Below, piece by piece: positions 29,401 through 34,597 of a DNA stretch of 52,196 nucleotides. This DNA is from a virus. Below the pieces are notes generated by a model. It ran no database searches. It had not been told where the DNA came from and saw only the letters and a program-made list of their open reading frames with translations. Every line of letters begins with the position of its first letter. Position 1 is the stretch's first letter. The stretch is taken from positions 1-52,196 of the IMG/VR virus record IMGVR_UViG_3300034375_003040; one strand, written 5' to 3'. A program made the position numbers and the translations under genes.

Positions 29401-31262
29401 TGACTTCTGATCCAGAGCTTTTAGCTTTTGCAGAAACGTTAAGTGCTATATCTAGGGTTAAAGAAGGTTATGCTAAGCCAAGTGATACTTGGTCTGTAGA
29501 GAACGTAGCTATGGATATGCAGAACGCTGTTGATAAAATTGGTAGAGCTAAATACCTAGAAGAGTGGCAAGCTAACGTTGATGAAATGTTTGACAAGGAC
29601 AACATGAACAAAATAGAAGCCGTATACGGTAATGACGTTAGAGAAGCTTTAGAGGACATGCTTTACGCTATGAAGACTGGTAGAAACAGACCTCAAAAAA
29701 GCACTAAAATATCTAATGCTTTTATGAACTGGATTAACAACTCTGTTGGTGCTATCATGTTCTTTAACGCTAGATCTGCAATACTACAGTTAATATCTAT
29801 AGTTAACTTTACAAACTTTGAAGAGAATAATATATTTGCTCAAGCAAAAATGTTTGCTAATCAAAAGCAGTTTTGGTCAGACTTTTCTTTTATATTTAAT
29901 TCTGATTATCTAAAAGCTAGAAGATCAGGGTTAAAAATGAATATCAACGAGGCTGAACTTCAAAACGCTGTAGCAGGCGCTACAAACAAAGCGCTAGCAG
30001 CTCTTAGATATATTCTTTCTTTAGGTTTTACACCAACGCAAATAGCGGATAGTGTTGCTATTGCTTTTGGTGGCGCTAACTTTTATAGATCAAAACTTAA
30101 AAAGTATTTAGCAGAAGGCATGTCTCAAAAAGAGGCTCAAGAAAAAGCGTTTTTAGACTTTCAAGAGATTGCAGAAGAAAGCCAACAGTCTGCTAGACCT
30201 GATAAAATATCACAACAACAAAGATCTGTAATAGGTAGAATTATATTAAACTTTGCCAACACACCAATGCAGATGGCTAGACTTACTAAAAAAGCAGCTC
30301 AAGACTTAATAGCTGGTAGAGGTGATTGGAAAGCTAATGTATCAAGAATACTTTATTACGGCTTTGTACAAAACTTAATATTTTCTGCTTTACAACAAGC
30401 TATATTTGCTATAGGCTTTGATGAAGAAGAAGACGATGAAAAGAAAAAGAAAAAGCAAGATACTAAAGTAGAAAGAATATTTAACGGTGCTCTTGACTCT
30501 TTACTTCGTGGTTCTGGTATATACGGTGCTGTTATTTCTACAGTAAAGAATACTATATATAAGTTTATAGATGAGCGAGAAAAAGGTTTTAGAGGAGATC
30601 TTGGTAATGTTCTTGTTGAAGCTCTTAACTTATCACCTAGTATTGGCTCTAAGTTTAGAAAGCTATATAGCGCTATGAAGACTGATAAGTTTAATAAACA
30701 TGTTTACGATCGCATGGGCTATGATACTTTAGAAAACCCTGTTTATCAATCTATAACACTAGGCGTTGAAGGTACAACGAACATACCTATTAACCGCATG
30801 CTTAGAAAGATAGACAACTTAAAAGCGTCTACAGACAGTGAGCTACATGCTCTTCAAAGAATATTTGTATTTTTAGGTTGGGATCAATGGAGCTTGGGTA
30901 TAGACTCAAGAGAAGAAGTTGATAAGGTTAAAGACGAAATAAAGCAAGAGAAAAAGGACGCTAAGAAAGAAGAGGTTAAAAAAGATAGAAAGCAGAAAAA
31001 AGAAGAGTCTGAAAAACAATACGAGTTAGATCAAAAGAAAGAAAGAAAAGACGGTAAGAAAAATATAACTTGTAGTGGCGCAAAGTCTGACGGTACAAGG
31101 TGTACAAGAAAACCTATTAAAAACGGTAAGTGTACAATACACGAAAAAGTAGAAATACACCCTACGGGTAAATATATTCAATGTAGAAAAAGAAAAGCTG
31201 ACGGTAATAGGTGTAAAATGCAAACTAACAGCAAAAGTGGATTCTGCTATTATCACGATTAA
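23499..31262 (+). CDS. Giant polyvalent internal virion protein (HExxH, HAD, tandem Zn motif)
   Basis: 2587 aa, probably packaged and ejected with the genome. Order of elements: an N-terminal motif (DKFSQFYENDKYK, ~22-34); a hydrophobic Gly/Ala-rich segment at ~208-260; charged coiled coils (~430-640); a zincin-type HEFLH at 679-683; a HAD-like domain at ~1645-1810 with DFDET (1651-1655), ILTAR (1727-1731) and VDD (1785-1787); a helical region with hydrophobic segments (~2080-2340); a Lys/Glu coiled coil (~2455-2520); and two C-x9-C-x9/10-C-x2-H motifs (2525-2548 and 2562-2586). Multi-enzyme proteins of this kind are known as polyvalent proteins of phages. Individual activities are predicted from motifs only; the reading frame is intact throughout. 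Confidence 0.72.
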   Translation: MNNIQHLYKALIESNLLNISFDKFSQFYENDKYKQNVFSAIKEKGLFEGDFEKFSSMYSLPKAKPGVDADGNDIMIGGKVSQEKNTWIENAFGKNTVTDFVGDLYRSGKQGWAAGQSVDEALEVYKKGRNLSAEDLQAFLDANKRMQEAGVTDEMLNYQKMYEENGGGMWGAVKAFAANPTIAPSVIVSSIAQMISSAEDSEEVLGMAALSSGAGAAAGAAIGSAGFSLGPLGVLTTGGGAVSGAVGGFFGGLTGVMETGNTLAQLLQEEIGEGVEMTKENVRAILEDTDKFQDLKDKAVARGLTIGAIEGITAGISRGIGSVAVKGATTMGKGGKKVQKALTATQKGRLAKQVAALEMGAGAGGEALGQKAAGQDLDASEIFLEGIAEAKGVANVADILAKKSYTLNGGAATRKDIESFLNNENISNEDKAKANIEVIGDKSLKAFVDQTQGKAIADSQIDSKITDKADREALVELEQKRVDLNKKAEKKGIEKVPNAAEQLATVEAEIEAIIGKYEGAVEIGKSEGAQKVRRARLDILKDEITGKVKKMKAYKDMDIDTFEGSIDEIVEQYTNNLVENASYDIQVLEAELKGYQEKGDTKSVKKVQEMIADRQSILEDAAKGLTQDEKGKKIKISEAVNAGTYGMLLEDNATGKLKMVLNNEADITDEKGYINVAAHEFLHAALRKTFFKKSDVVAGMTEARGAGIQTGQKLINHLLESGEVEFLNEIKSRLEAYGAVDKDGKINLTEDLQAQEVLNLLSDSMVNEIYKAENEGFFVKLGNIISEQIQSLLPASYAKKLQFKDGKQVFDFVKTFGKAVAGDKAAGKVISRAAKEGIDVGPIKGKEGARVTAQKSSVIQEKVDGFALNEDGSKMTKQEYDDKGSVDAYMYLIGEQNIDPLINKQLVKAGIDINATDANVNGVPLEEFLERVRELLIPDILGFDPGRETTKDGKFGLSGHVNSRIAFRVGDAAKKAKKQVAASSLDKDVSGDGKMTAADFIADEQDAMIEDFESRDQSIFADPIEERGVVKSEYRQKLKRKDGKKFIAEQQEEDIRQGVRDIVKSQKTEISEKDFMLKFENNVKKKMKNIVQQAMGSGKSFIDFVYDNIDVILEYSTIQDLVAMERLVGQKFPEGKRIFSVIVKKNISPTEVDNAINKGKIKPDVGRTTGPDLYEKRKPTKAEVEAFFLGKTFDGQTMAEVLNYEIGRSTRGTRKDGLSRMMISTLALDAVMETIQEPGVMEEASVFSPSINKEVQLQELALKVNRGINTQFSYAGETQVIELTDLLEKNGQKSSKVLAYIKNNNISKEVENEALRRFGGRGHDHQGDLNKLPGFKQNLKNVKIGREPRHKSLERLVLKNLYDGVENIKSKTKEAIMMMTEPMEGFMPDAMLMFQQGVKNILASFEVKADIARGVAKSFWFSSKDPSGKNLKTRKAFAEQRDMDTFLGLYKKAFVEIKKIPKLLGLDSIDGDTIISPVQWQKIKDSKIAAAISGITIEIDSDWISRAYAAKEIVTHYINVGAAGLFHLGDAKNDVLNLGTKSFDGTKIMLNIRLVWSGSMGSKPGTKNYGKPKGGTIRLKVYPEINSKDFGKSKIGNLVNPVDAEAIMQKANLKPQVSKSRAKNQRTINNAYSKARLINSDTEAKGISIFDFDETVGVSENFVIATKGKQTKRIASDEWPFVGDVLASEGWNFDFTDFNRVTKGKPGPLMQKLKNQIKKYGAKDVYILTARAPESQKAIYDWLKTQGVNLPYENITGLGNSTGEAKAMWILDKYANEGYNDIYFVDDAIPNVEAVKNIMDQLDIKSKSVQARVQFSKGLGKKFNGIIEQNKGVDADKIFSDVSAKKFGKRNNPFRFFVPPSADDFLGLLRYFVGKGKVGEAQMEFFKKALIDPFARAYKEMNSAKMAILNDYKELLKQFPDVKKKLGKLIPGSEFTYDNAVRVYLFNKAGHSIPGLSDKEVAELSDVVTSDPELLAFAETLSAISRVKEGYAKPSDTWSVENVAMDMQNAVDKIGRAKYLEEWQANVDEMFDKDNMNKIEAVYGNDVREALEDMLYAMKTGRNRPQKSTKISNAFMNWINNSVGAIMFFNARSAILQLISIVNFTNFEENNIFAQAKMFANQKQFWSDFSFIFNSDYLKARRSGLKMNINEAELQNAVAGATNKALAALRYILSLGFTPTQIADSVAIAFGGANFYRSKLKKYLAEGMSQKEAQEKAFLDFQEIAEESQQSARPDKISQQQRSVIGRIILNFANTPMQMARLTKKAAQDLIAGRGDWKANVSRILYYGFVQNLIFSALQQAIFAIGFDEEEDDEKKKKKQDTKVERIFNGALDSLLRGSGIYGAVISTVKNTIYKFIDEREKGFRGDLGNVLVEALNLSPSIGSKFRKLYSAMKTDKFNKHVYDRMGYDTLENPVYQSITLGVEGTTNIPINRMLRKIDNLKASTDSELHALQRIFVFLGWDQWSLGIDSREEVDKVKDEIKQEKKDAKKEEVKKDRKQKKEESEKQYELDQKKERKDGKKNITCSGAKSDGTRCTRKPIKNGKCTIHEKVEIHPTGKYIQCRKRKADGNRCKMQTNSKSGFCYYHD

Positions 31263-31292
31263 ATGAAAGGTAAAACAAGTAATATTTAAACT

Positions 31293-31568
31293 ATGGCTTA
31301 TATCCAACACAATAACCCTCTTAAAATGAGAAAGACTACCAAAGGTAAAGGTAGAACGTTTAGGACTGCAGAAGAGGGCGCTGGGATGACTTCTAAGGGA
31401 GTTAAACAATATCGTAAAGAAAACCCAGGAAGTAAGCTAAAAACCGCTGTAACAGGAGATGTTAAACCAGGCAGTAAAGCTGCTAAACGTAGAAAATCAT
31501 TCTGCGCTAGGTCTAGAGGTTGGACAGGTGAAAGAGGTCGAGCGGCTAGACGTAGATGGAGATGTTAA
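31293..31568 (+). CDS. Small basic conserved phage protein (DUF6321-like)
   Basis: 91 aa, very basic. Contains GAGMTSKGVKQYRKENPGSK (30-49), KAAKRRKSFCARS (63-75) and the ending ARRRWRC. I recall this as a conserved small protein of marine phages, there with a longer linker between the two Cys segments; here the linker is short. Function unknown; nucleic-acid binding is plausible from charge. Confidence 0.65.
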   Translation: MAYIQHNNPLKMRKTTKGKGRTFRTAEEGAGMTSKGVKQYRKENPGSKLKTAVTGDVKPGSKAAKRRKSFCARSRGWTGERGRAARRRWRC

Positions 31569-31581
31569 AAAAAAACTAGAT

Positions 31582-31707
31582 ATGGCATTTAAAATGAAAA
31601 GCCCTTTAAGAAAAAAAGGCCCTTGTTGGAAAGGTTATGAGATGGTTGGCACTAAGAAGAAAGGTGGCCGAAAAGTTCCTAATTGCGTGCCAAAGAAAAA
31701 GAAATAA
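31582..31707 (+). CDS. Small basic protein with GPCWKGYEM motif
   Basis: 41 aa. A longer in-frame opening exists upstream, but this ATG gives the conserved form: MAFKMKSPLRKKGPCWKGYE, then Lys/Gly-rich, with a second Cys near the C-terminus (PNCVPK). It usually accompanies the preceding basic protein in marine phages, from memory. The stop overlaps the next start as TAATG (31705-31709). Function unknown. Confidence 0.62.
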   Translation: MAFKMKSPLRKKGPCWKGYEMVGTKKKGGRKVPNCVPKKKK

Positions 31708-31946
31708 TGGCAACGGTTGACAAAGAAATAGCATTAATGCAGCAGAGAATGGATCAGATGGATAAAAAACTCGACAAAATGGACGAGAAATTAGACATGC
31801 TTACTAAGCAACTATTAGACCCTGACACTGGCGTAGCCGCTAGGGTTAATCAAAATACTACAGCTAGAAAAACCTTGTCGAAAGCTATGTGGATATTGTA
31901 TGGTATTGTTGCTGCTGCTATTGCTAAAATGTTTTTTGGATCTTAA
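31707..31946 (+). CDS. Coiled-coil protein with C-terminal membrane anchor
   Basis: 79 aa. Start chosen at the ATG overlapping the upstream stop (TAATG). Residues ~8-40 form a coiled coil (repeated MDxMDKKLDKMDEKL pattern). Residues ~58-77 are a hydrophobic membrane segment (WILYGIVAAAIAKMFF). A holin-like or envelope-anchoring role is possible from its place beside two other small membrane proteins; this is inference. Confidence 0.6.
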   Translation: MATVDKEIALMQQRMDQMDKKLDKMDEKLDMLTKQLLDPDTGVAARVNQNTTARKTLSKAMWILYGIVAAAIAKMFFGS

Positions 31947-31947
31947 T

Positions 31948-32160
31948 ATGGAGGAAGTTTTAAAATTAGTAGAAAATTACGGCCTATCTGTGGTGTTATT
32001 AATGGGTGCGTTGTATGTGCTTTATAAGTTTACCTTTTTTAGTATCAACGAAGTTAAAGTTGGATTTGAAAAACGTCATGAGGCTTTGCACAATCAAATG
32101 ATAGAGGTTAGAGAAAAGCTTAATATAATTCTTGAATTTATCAAGAAAAATGATAAGTAA
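31948..32160 (+). CDS. Small membrane protein, holin candidate
   Basis: 70 aa. Start is the ATG 1 nt after the previous stop; an upstream in-frame opening overlaps the preceding gene and is less likely. Residues ~12-31 are a membrane helix (GLSVVLLMGALYVLYKF), followed by a charged helical tail (EKRHEALHNQMIEVREKL). One membrane segment plus a cytoplasmic helix resembles phage holins of this size. No direct evidence for lysis. Confidence 0.55.
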   Translation: MEEVLKLVENYGLSVVLLMGALYVLYKFTFFSINEVKVGFEKRHEALHNQMIEVREKLNIILEFIKKNDK

Positions 32161-32368
32161 AAACCTTGAAATATCAGTTGGCAATATAATATGGATAATA
32201 GGTATTATATTTACCATGGGCATAGCTTACAGTCAAATAGGCCAGCTAGACGAAGATATAAAAGTCTTAGAGCAAAGACTTGAAAAGAAAATAAAAGTTA
32301 TTAACGAGAACGAAGATCGTATTGTTGAGCTTGAAAAAGAAATAGCTAAACTAAAATCTTGCAAATGA
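32150..32368 (+). CDS. Small membrane/coiled-coil protein, spanin-like candidate
   Basis: 72 aa, overlapping the previous gene by 11 nt; the ATG at 32150 is preferred over an upstream TTG. It has an N-terminal membrane helix (IIWIIGIIFTMGIAYS, ~14-29) and a periplasm-type coiled coil (LEQRLEKKIKVINENEDRIVELEKEI). This is the layout of inner-membrane spanins (Rz-type), but no outer-membrane partner was found. The ATG of a small remnant reading frame overlaps its 3' end. Confidence 0.5.
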   Translation: MISKNLEISVGNIIWIIGIIFTMGIAYSQIGQLDEDIKVLEQRLEKKIKVINENEDRIVELEKEIAKLKSCK

Positions 32369-32421
32369 AATTACAAGTATTAAGATTTAGCAGCCAGGCG
32401 AATAATGTGTATAGCAAATAA
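32365..32421 (+). pseudogene. Truncated duplicate of the DUF5675-like gene start
   Basis: An 18-codon frame, MKLQVLRFSSQANNVYSK, whose first ten residues match the start of the intact gene at 32487 (MKLKVLRFSS). The DNA of the two starts differs at only two of the first 27 bases. The remaining ~65 nt before 32487 show no gene. It looks like a decayed or recombined first copy. Confidence 0.6.
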
Positions 32422-32486
32422 TATTACTGCGCTAAAGTTATATCTTTAAGTGTGGTGTTAATTATGTAATCTTTTAAGCGTATAGT

Positions 32487-32954
32487 ATGAAGTTAAAAGT
32501 ATTAAGATTTAGCTCAGAAAAAGACTCTACTCACGGTTTGTTATTCGAAGAAAACGATTTAGGAAATCAATTTCTTTGTTACACGCTTGAAGACGAGCAG
32601 AGAGCTTTAAAGGTTAGAGGTGAAACAAGAGTGCCGGCTGGGGTTTATAATATTGAGCTTAGAAAAGAAGGTGGGTTTCATGAAAGATACAGTAAAAAAT
32701 ACCCTGGTGTACACCGTGGTATGCTTCACGTCGTTGATGTTCCTGGGTTTGAGTATATTCTTATACACACTGGAAACACTGACGAACATACTGCTGGCTG
32801 CTTGCTTGTGGGCGACAGCCAAGAAAATAACCAATTGCTACCTGACGGTTTCATTGGTAAGAGCGTTAACGCTTACAAAAGAATTTATCCTCGTATTGCG
32901 CAAGCAATAGAGCAGGGGCAAGAAGTAATAATAGAATATATAGATTTTGATTAA
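32487..32954 (+). CDS. DUF5675-family protein, possible lysis-associated enzyme
   Basis: 155 aa. Contains LCYTLEDEQRALKV (~31-44), the VPAGVYNIELR strand, and HTGNTDEHTAGCLLVG (~94-109) with conserved His, Thr and Cys. This pattern is what I know as DUF5675, a family common in phages and often sited beside lysis genes, but without a proven reaction. The HTGNT...GC layout recalls L,D-transpeptidase-like active sites; that is speculation. It follows three small membrane proteins, consistent with a lysis cassette. Confidence 0.65.
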   Translation: MKLKVLRFSSEKDSTHGLLFEENDLGNQFLCYTLEDEQRALKVRGETRVPAGVYNIELRKEGGFHERYSKKYPGVHRGMLHVVDVPGFEYILIHTGNTDEHTAGCLLVGDSQENNQLLPDGFIGKSVNAYKRIYPRIAQAIEQGQEVIIEYIDFD

Positions 32955-32956
32955 CT

Positions 32957-33361
32957 ATGGCAACAACTACAGCAACAATAACTATAGCTAGCACAGACTT
33001 ACTGTCTGATGAAATAGCTTTAACATCTTCTGCTACTTTAACAGGCGCTGGTAACTCTACTGGAATATTAAACACATCTGGTTTAAGTAGAAAAACTACT
33101 GGAGATACTTCTGAATACACTTTGTTTGCAGCAGCAAGCTACACTGACGACAAAGCGCATAAACTATATTTAAAAAATGTATCAACAACAGCCGCTGAGT
33201 ATTTCATAGTAGAAGTAGCCGGCACTGTTGTAGGTAGAATATACGCCGGCGACTGGGCTTTAATTCCTTGGGCGGCTGATACTACAGGTACAAACTGTGA
33301 CGTAGACATTACTCCATCCGCGAGTGACATGACGTTAGAGTATATGCTTTTTGTAGACTAA
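32957..33361 (+). CDS. Beta-rich virion protein, paralogue 1
   Basis: 134 aa, first of three tandem paralogues. Shared features: MATxxAxIxxAS start, a Ser/Thr-rich middle, GRIYAGDWALIPW near residues 95-107, and an acidic end with xxLEYxLF. The small, beta-rich, secreted-looking composition without a signal peptide suggests a virion decoration or fibre-associated protein. It lies upstream of the large fibre gene. Confidence 0.6.
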   Translation: MATTTATITIASTDLLSDEIALTSSATLTGAGNSTGILNTSGLSRKTTGDTSEYTLFAAASYTDDKAHKLYLKNVSTTAAEYFIVEVAGTVVGRIYAGDWALIPWAADTTGTNCDVDITPSASDMTLEYMLFVD

Positions 33362-33387
33362 TAAATTAACAATAACAATAGATAAAA

Positions 33388-33822
33388 ATGGCAACAACAG
33401 CAACTTTTACATTAACAAGTGCAGACATTGCTGGTGATCCAGTTAATGTCTCTAAAACGGCTACCTGCACAAAAGCAGGCGCTACAACTGATTTAGATCA
33501 AACAACTGGACTTAGTAGAGTTCATTTAAGAAACGCTAGTAACAAAGTTTTATTAGCAGCTAACGCTGAAGGTAATGACTTAGCGGCTAAGGTTTACATT
33601 ATAAACAAATCTACAGATCCTAGTCTTTACGTTACAGTAACAATAAACACTCAAACAATAGGTAAGCTTTATGCTGGAGACTGGATGTTTATTCCTTGGA
33701 GTCAAACAGATACGGCGGCCTCTATTGAAGTAGCAGCAACCAACTGGACATCGTCAACTGGTGATATACCTGTTGAGTACGCGTTGTTCCACGAAGACAC
33801 AGACTTTTTAACTAACGCTTAA
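33388..33822 (+). CDS. Beta-rich virion protein, paralogue 2
   Basis: 144 aa. Same layout as the preceding gene: MATTATFTLTSAD start, a TGLSRVHL strand, GKLYAGDWMFIPW at about 91-103, and an ending VEYALFHED. Separated from paralogue 1 by 26 nt and from paralogue 3 by 11 nt. Sequence divergence is high outside the GDW motif, so the duplication is old. Confidence 0.6.
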   Translation: MATTATFTLTSADIAGDPVNVSKTATCTKAGATTDLDQTTGLSRVHLRNASNKVLLAANAEGNDLAAKVYIINKSTDPSLYVTVTINTQTIGKLYAGDWMFIPWSQTDTAASIEVAATNWTSSTGDIPVEYALFHEDTDFLTNA

Positions 33823-33833
33823 TAAATAAAGAC

Positions 33834-34232
33834 ATGGCAACAGTAAACGCATCAATTTCTTTGGCTAGCGATATTACAGATAGTAATATAAACGTTAGCA
33901 ACACCAGCACTTTATTTACGGCTGGTTCTACTACAGGTCTAAATACAATGACTTCTGTAACTAAAGTATTGTCAAGCACTTCTCAAGCTGACTTAATTAC
34001 TACAGGTAGTGTTTCTACAACACACGCTTACGTATATATTAACAACCCTTCTTCAGATCACACTGAGTATTTTAAAATTACTATTGGAGCTCACGACGGT
34101 GGTGATGTTGAAGAGATAGGTAGACTATACGGCGGCGACTGGATGTGGTTTCCTTGGGATGTAGATGACGATATAACTGTTATACCTAGCGTAGCTACTG
34201 ATATGACAATTGAATATCAAGTATTTAGCTAA
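33834..34232 (+). CDS. Beta-rich virion protein, paralogue 3
   Basis: 132 aa. Same fold signature: MATVNASISLAS start, GRLYGGDWMWFPW near 100-112, ending IEYQVFS. An inserted acidic stretch (GAHDGGDVEE) precedes the GDW motif. The next gene starts 2 nt downstream. Probably forms part of the same appendage or capsid decoration as the other two copies. Confidence 0.6.
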   Translation: MATVNASISLASDITDSNINVSNTSTLFTAGSTTGLNTMTSVTKVLSSTSQADLITTGSVSTTHAYVYINNPSSDHTEYFKITIGAHDGGDVEEIGRLYGGDWMWFPWDVDDDITVIPSVATDMTIEYQVFS

Positions 34233-34234
34233 AT

Positions 34235-34594
34235 ATGGCTGCAATAAGGAGACATAGTATAACCTACGACGGTGGGCTATTCCATAATGGAGTAGCCTCT
34301 GGAGTAGACATAGAGCTTTTGTTTCCTGGTGACGGCGTTAACAATATCAACTCTATACTAATAACTAACACCCACGCGTCAGCAGATGCTACTGTTAGTT
34401 TATTTATACAAGACTCTCCTGCGGCTGCAGCATCTAAAACTTTCTTTTTAATAAGCTTAGTTAAAATACCGTCTGGCACATCTCTTTTATTAGACGATGC
34501 TAGTATGTTTTCTTTTTCTAACAGCTCACCTACAGGCTTTGGTTTATACGCTACAGTAGGATCAACTGACACTGTAGATATATTAATAAATTAA
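34235..34594 (+). CDS. Small structural protein upstream of fibre
   Basis: 119 aa, beta-rich. Contains SITNTHA-like strand pairs and FFLISLVKIPSGTSLLLDD (~69-87). Not visibly paralogous to the three genes before it. It reads like a trimeric jelly-roll-type virion protein seen in marine phages, but I cannot name it. The fibre gene starts 3 nt after its stop. Confidence 0.5.
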   Translation: MAAIRRHSITYDGGLFHNGVASGVDIELLFPGDGVNNINSILITNTHASADATVSLFIQDSPAAAASKTFFLISLVKIPSGTSLLLDDASMFSFSNSSPTGFGLYATVGSTDTVDILIN

Positions 34595-34597
34595 CCT

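Noticed and set aside
31026-31409. 127-codon open frame on the minus strand
   Set aside because: It is antisense to the Lys/Cys-rich end of the giant protein; composition is explained by the opposite strand, and it has no coupled neighbours.
31459-31581. Upstream extension of the 41-aa basic protein
   Set aside because: It would overlap the preceding basic protein gene in another frame; the conserved portion begins at the ATG at 31582.
32620-32910. 96-codon open frame on the plus strand
   Set aside because: It lies wholly inside the DUF5675 gene in another frame; the main frame has clear family motifs.
34264-34572. 102-codon minus-strand open frame
   Set aside because: Antisense shadow of the small structural gene at 34235; no conserved features.
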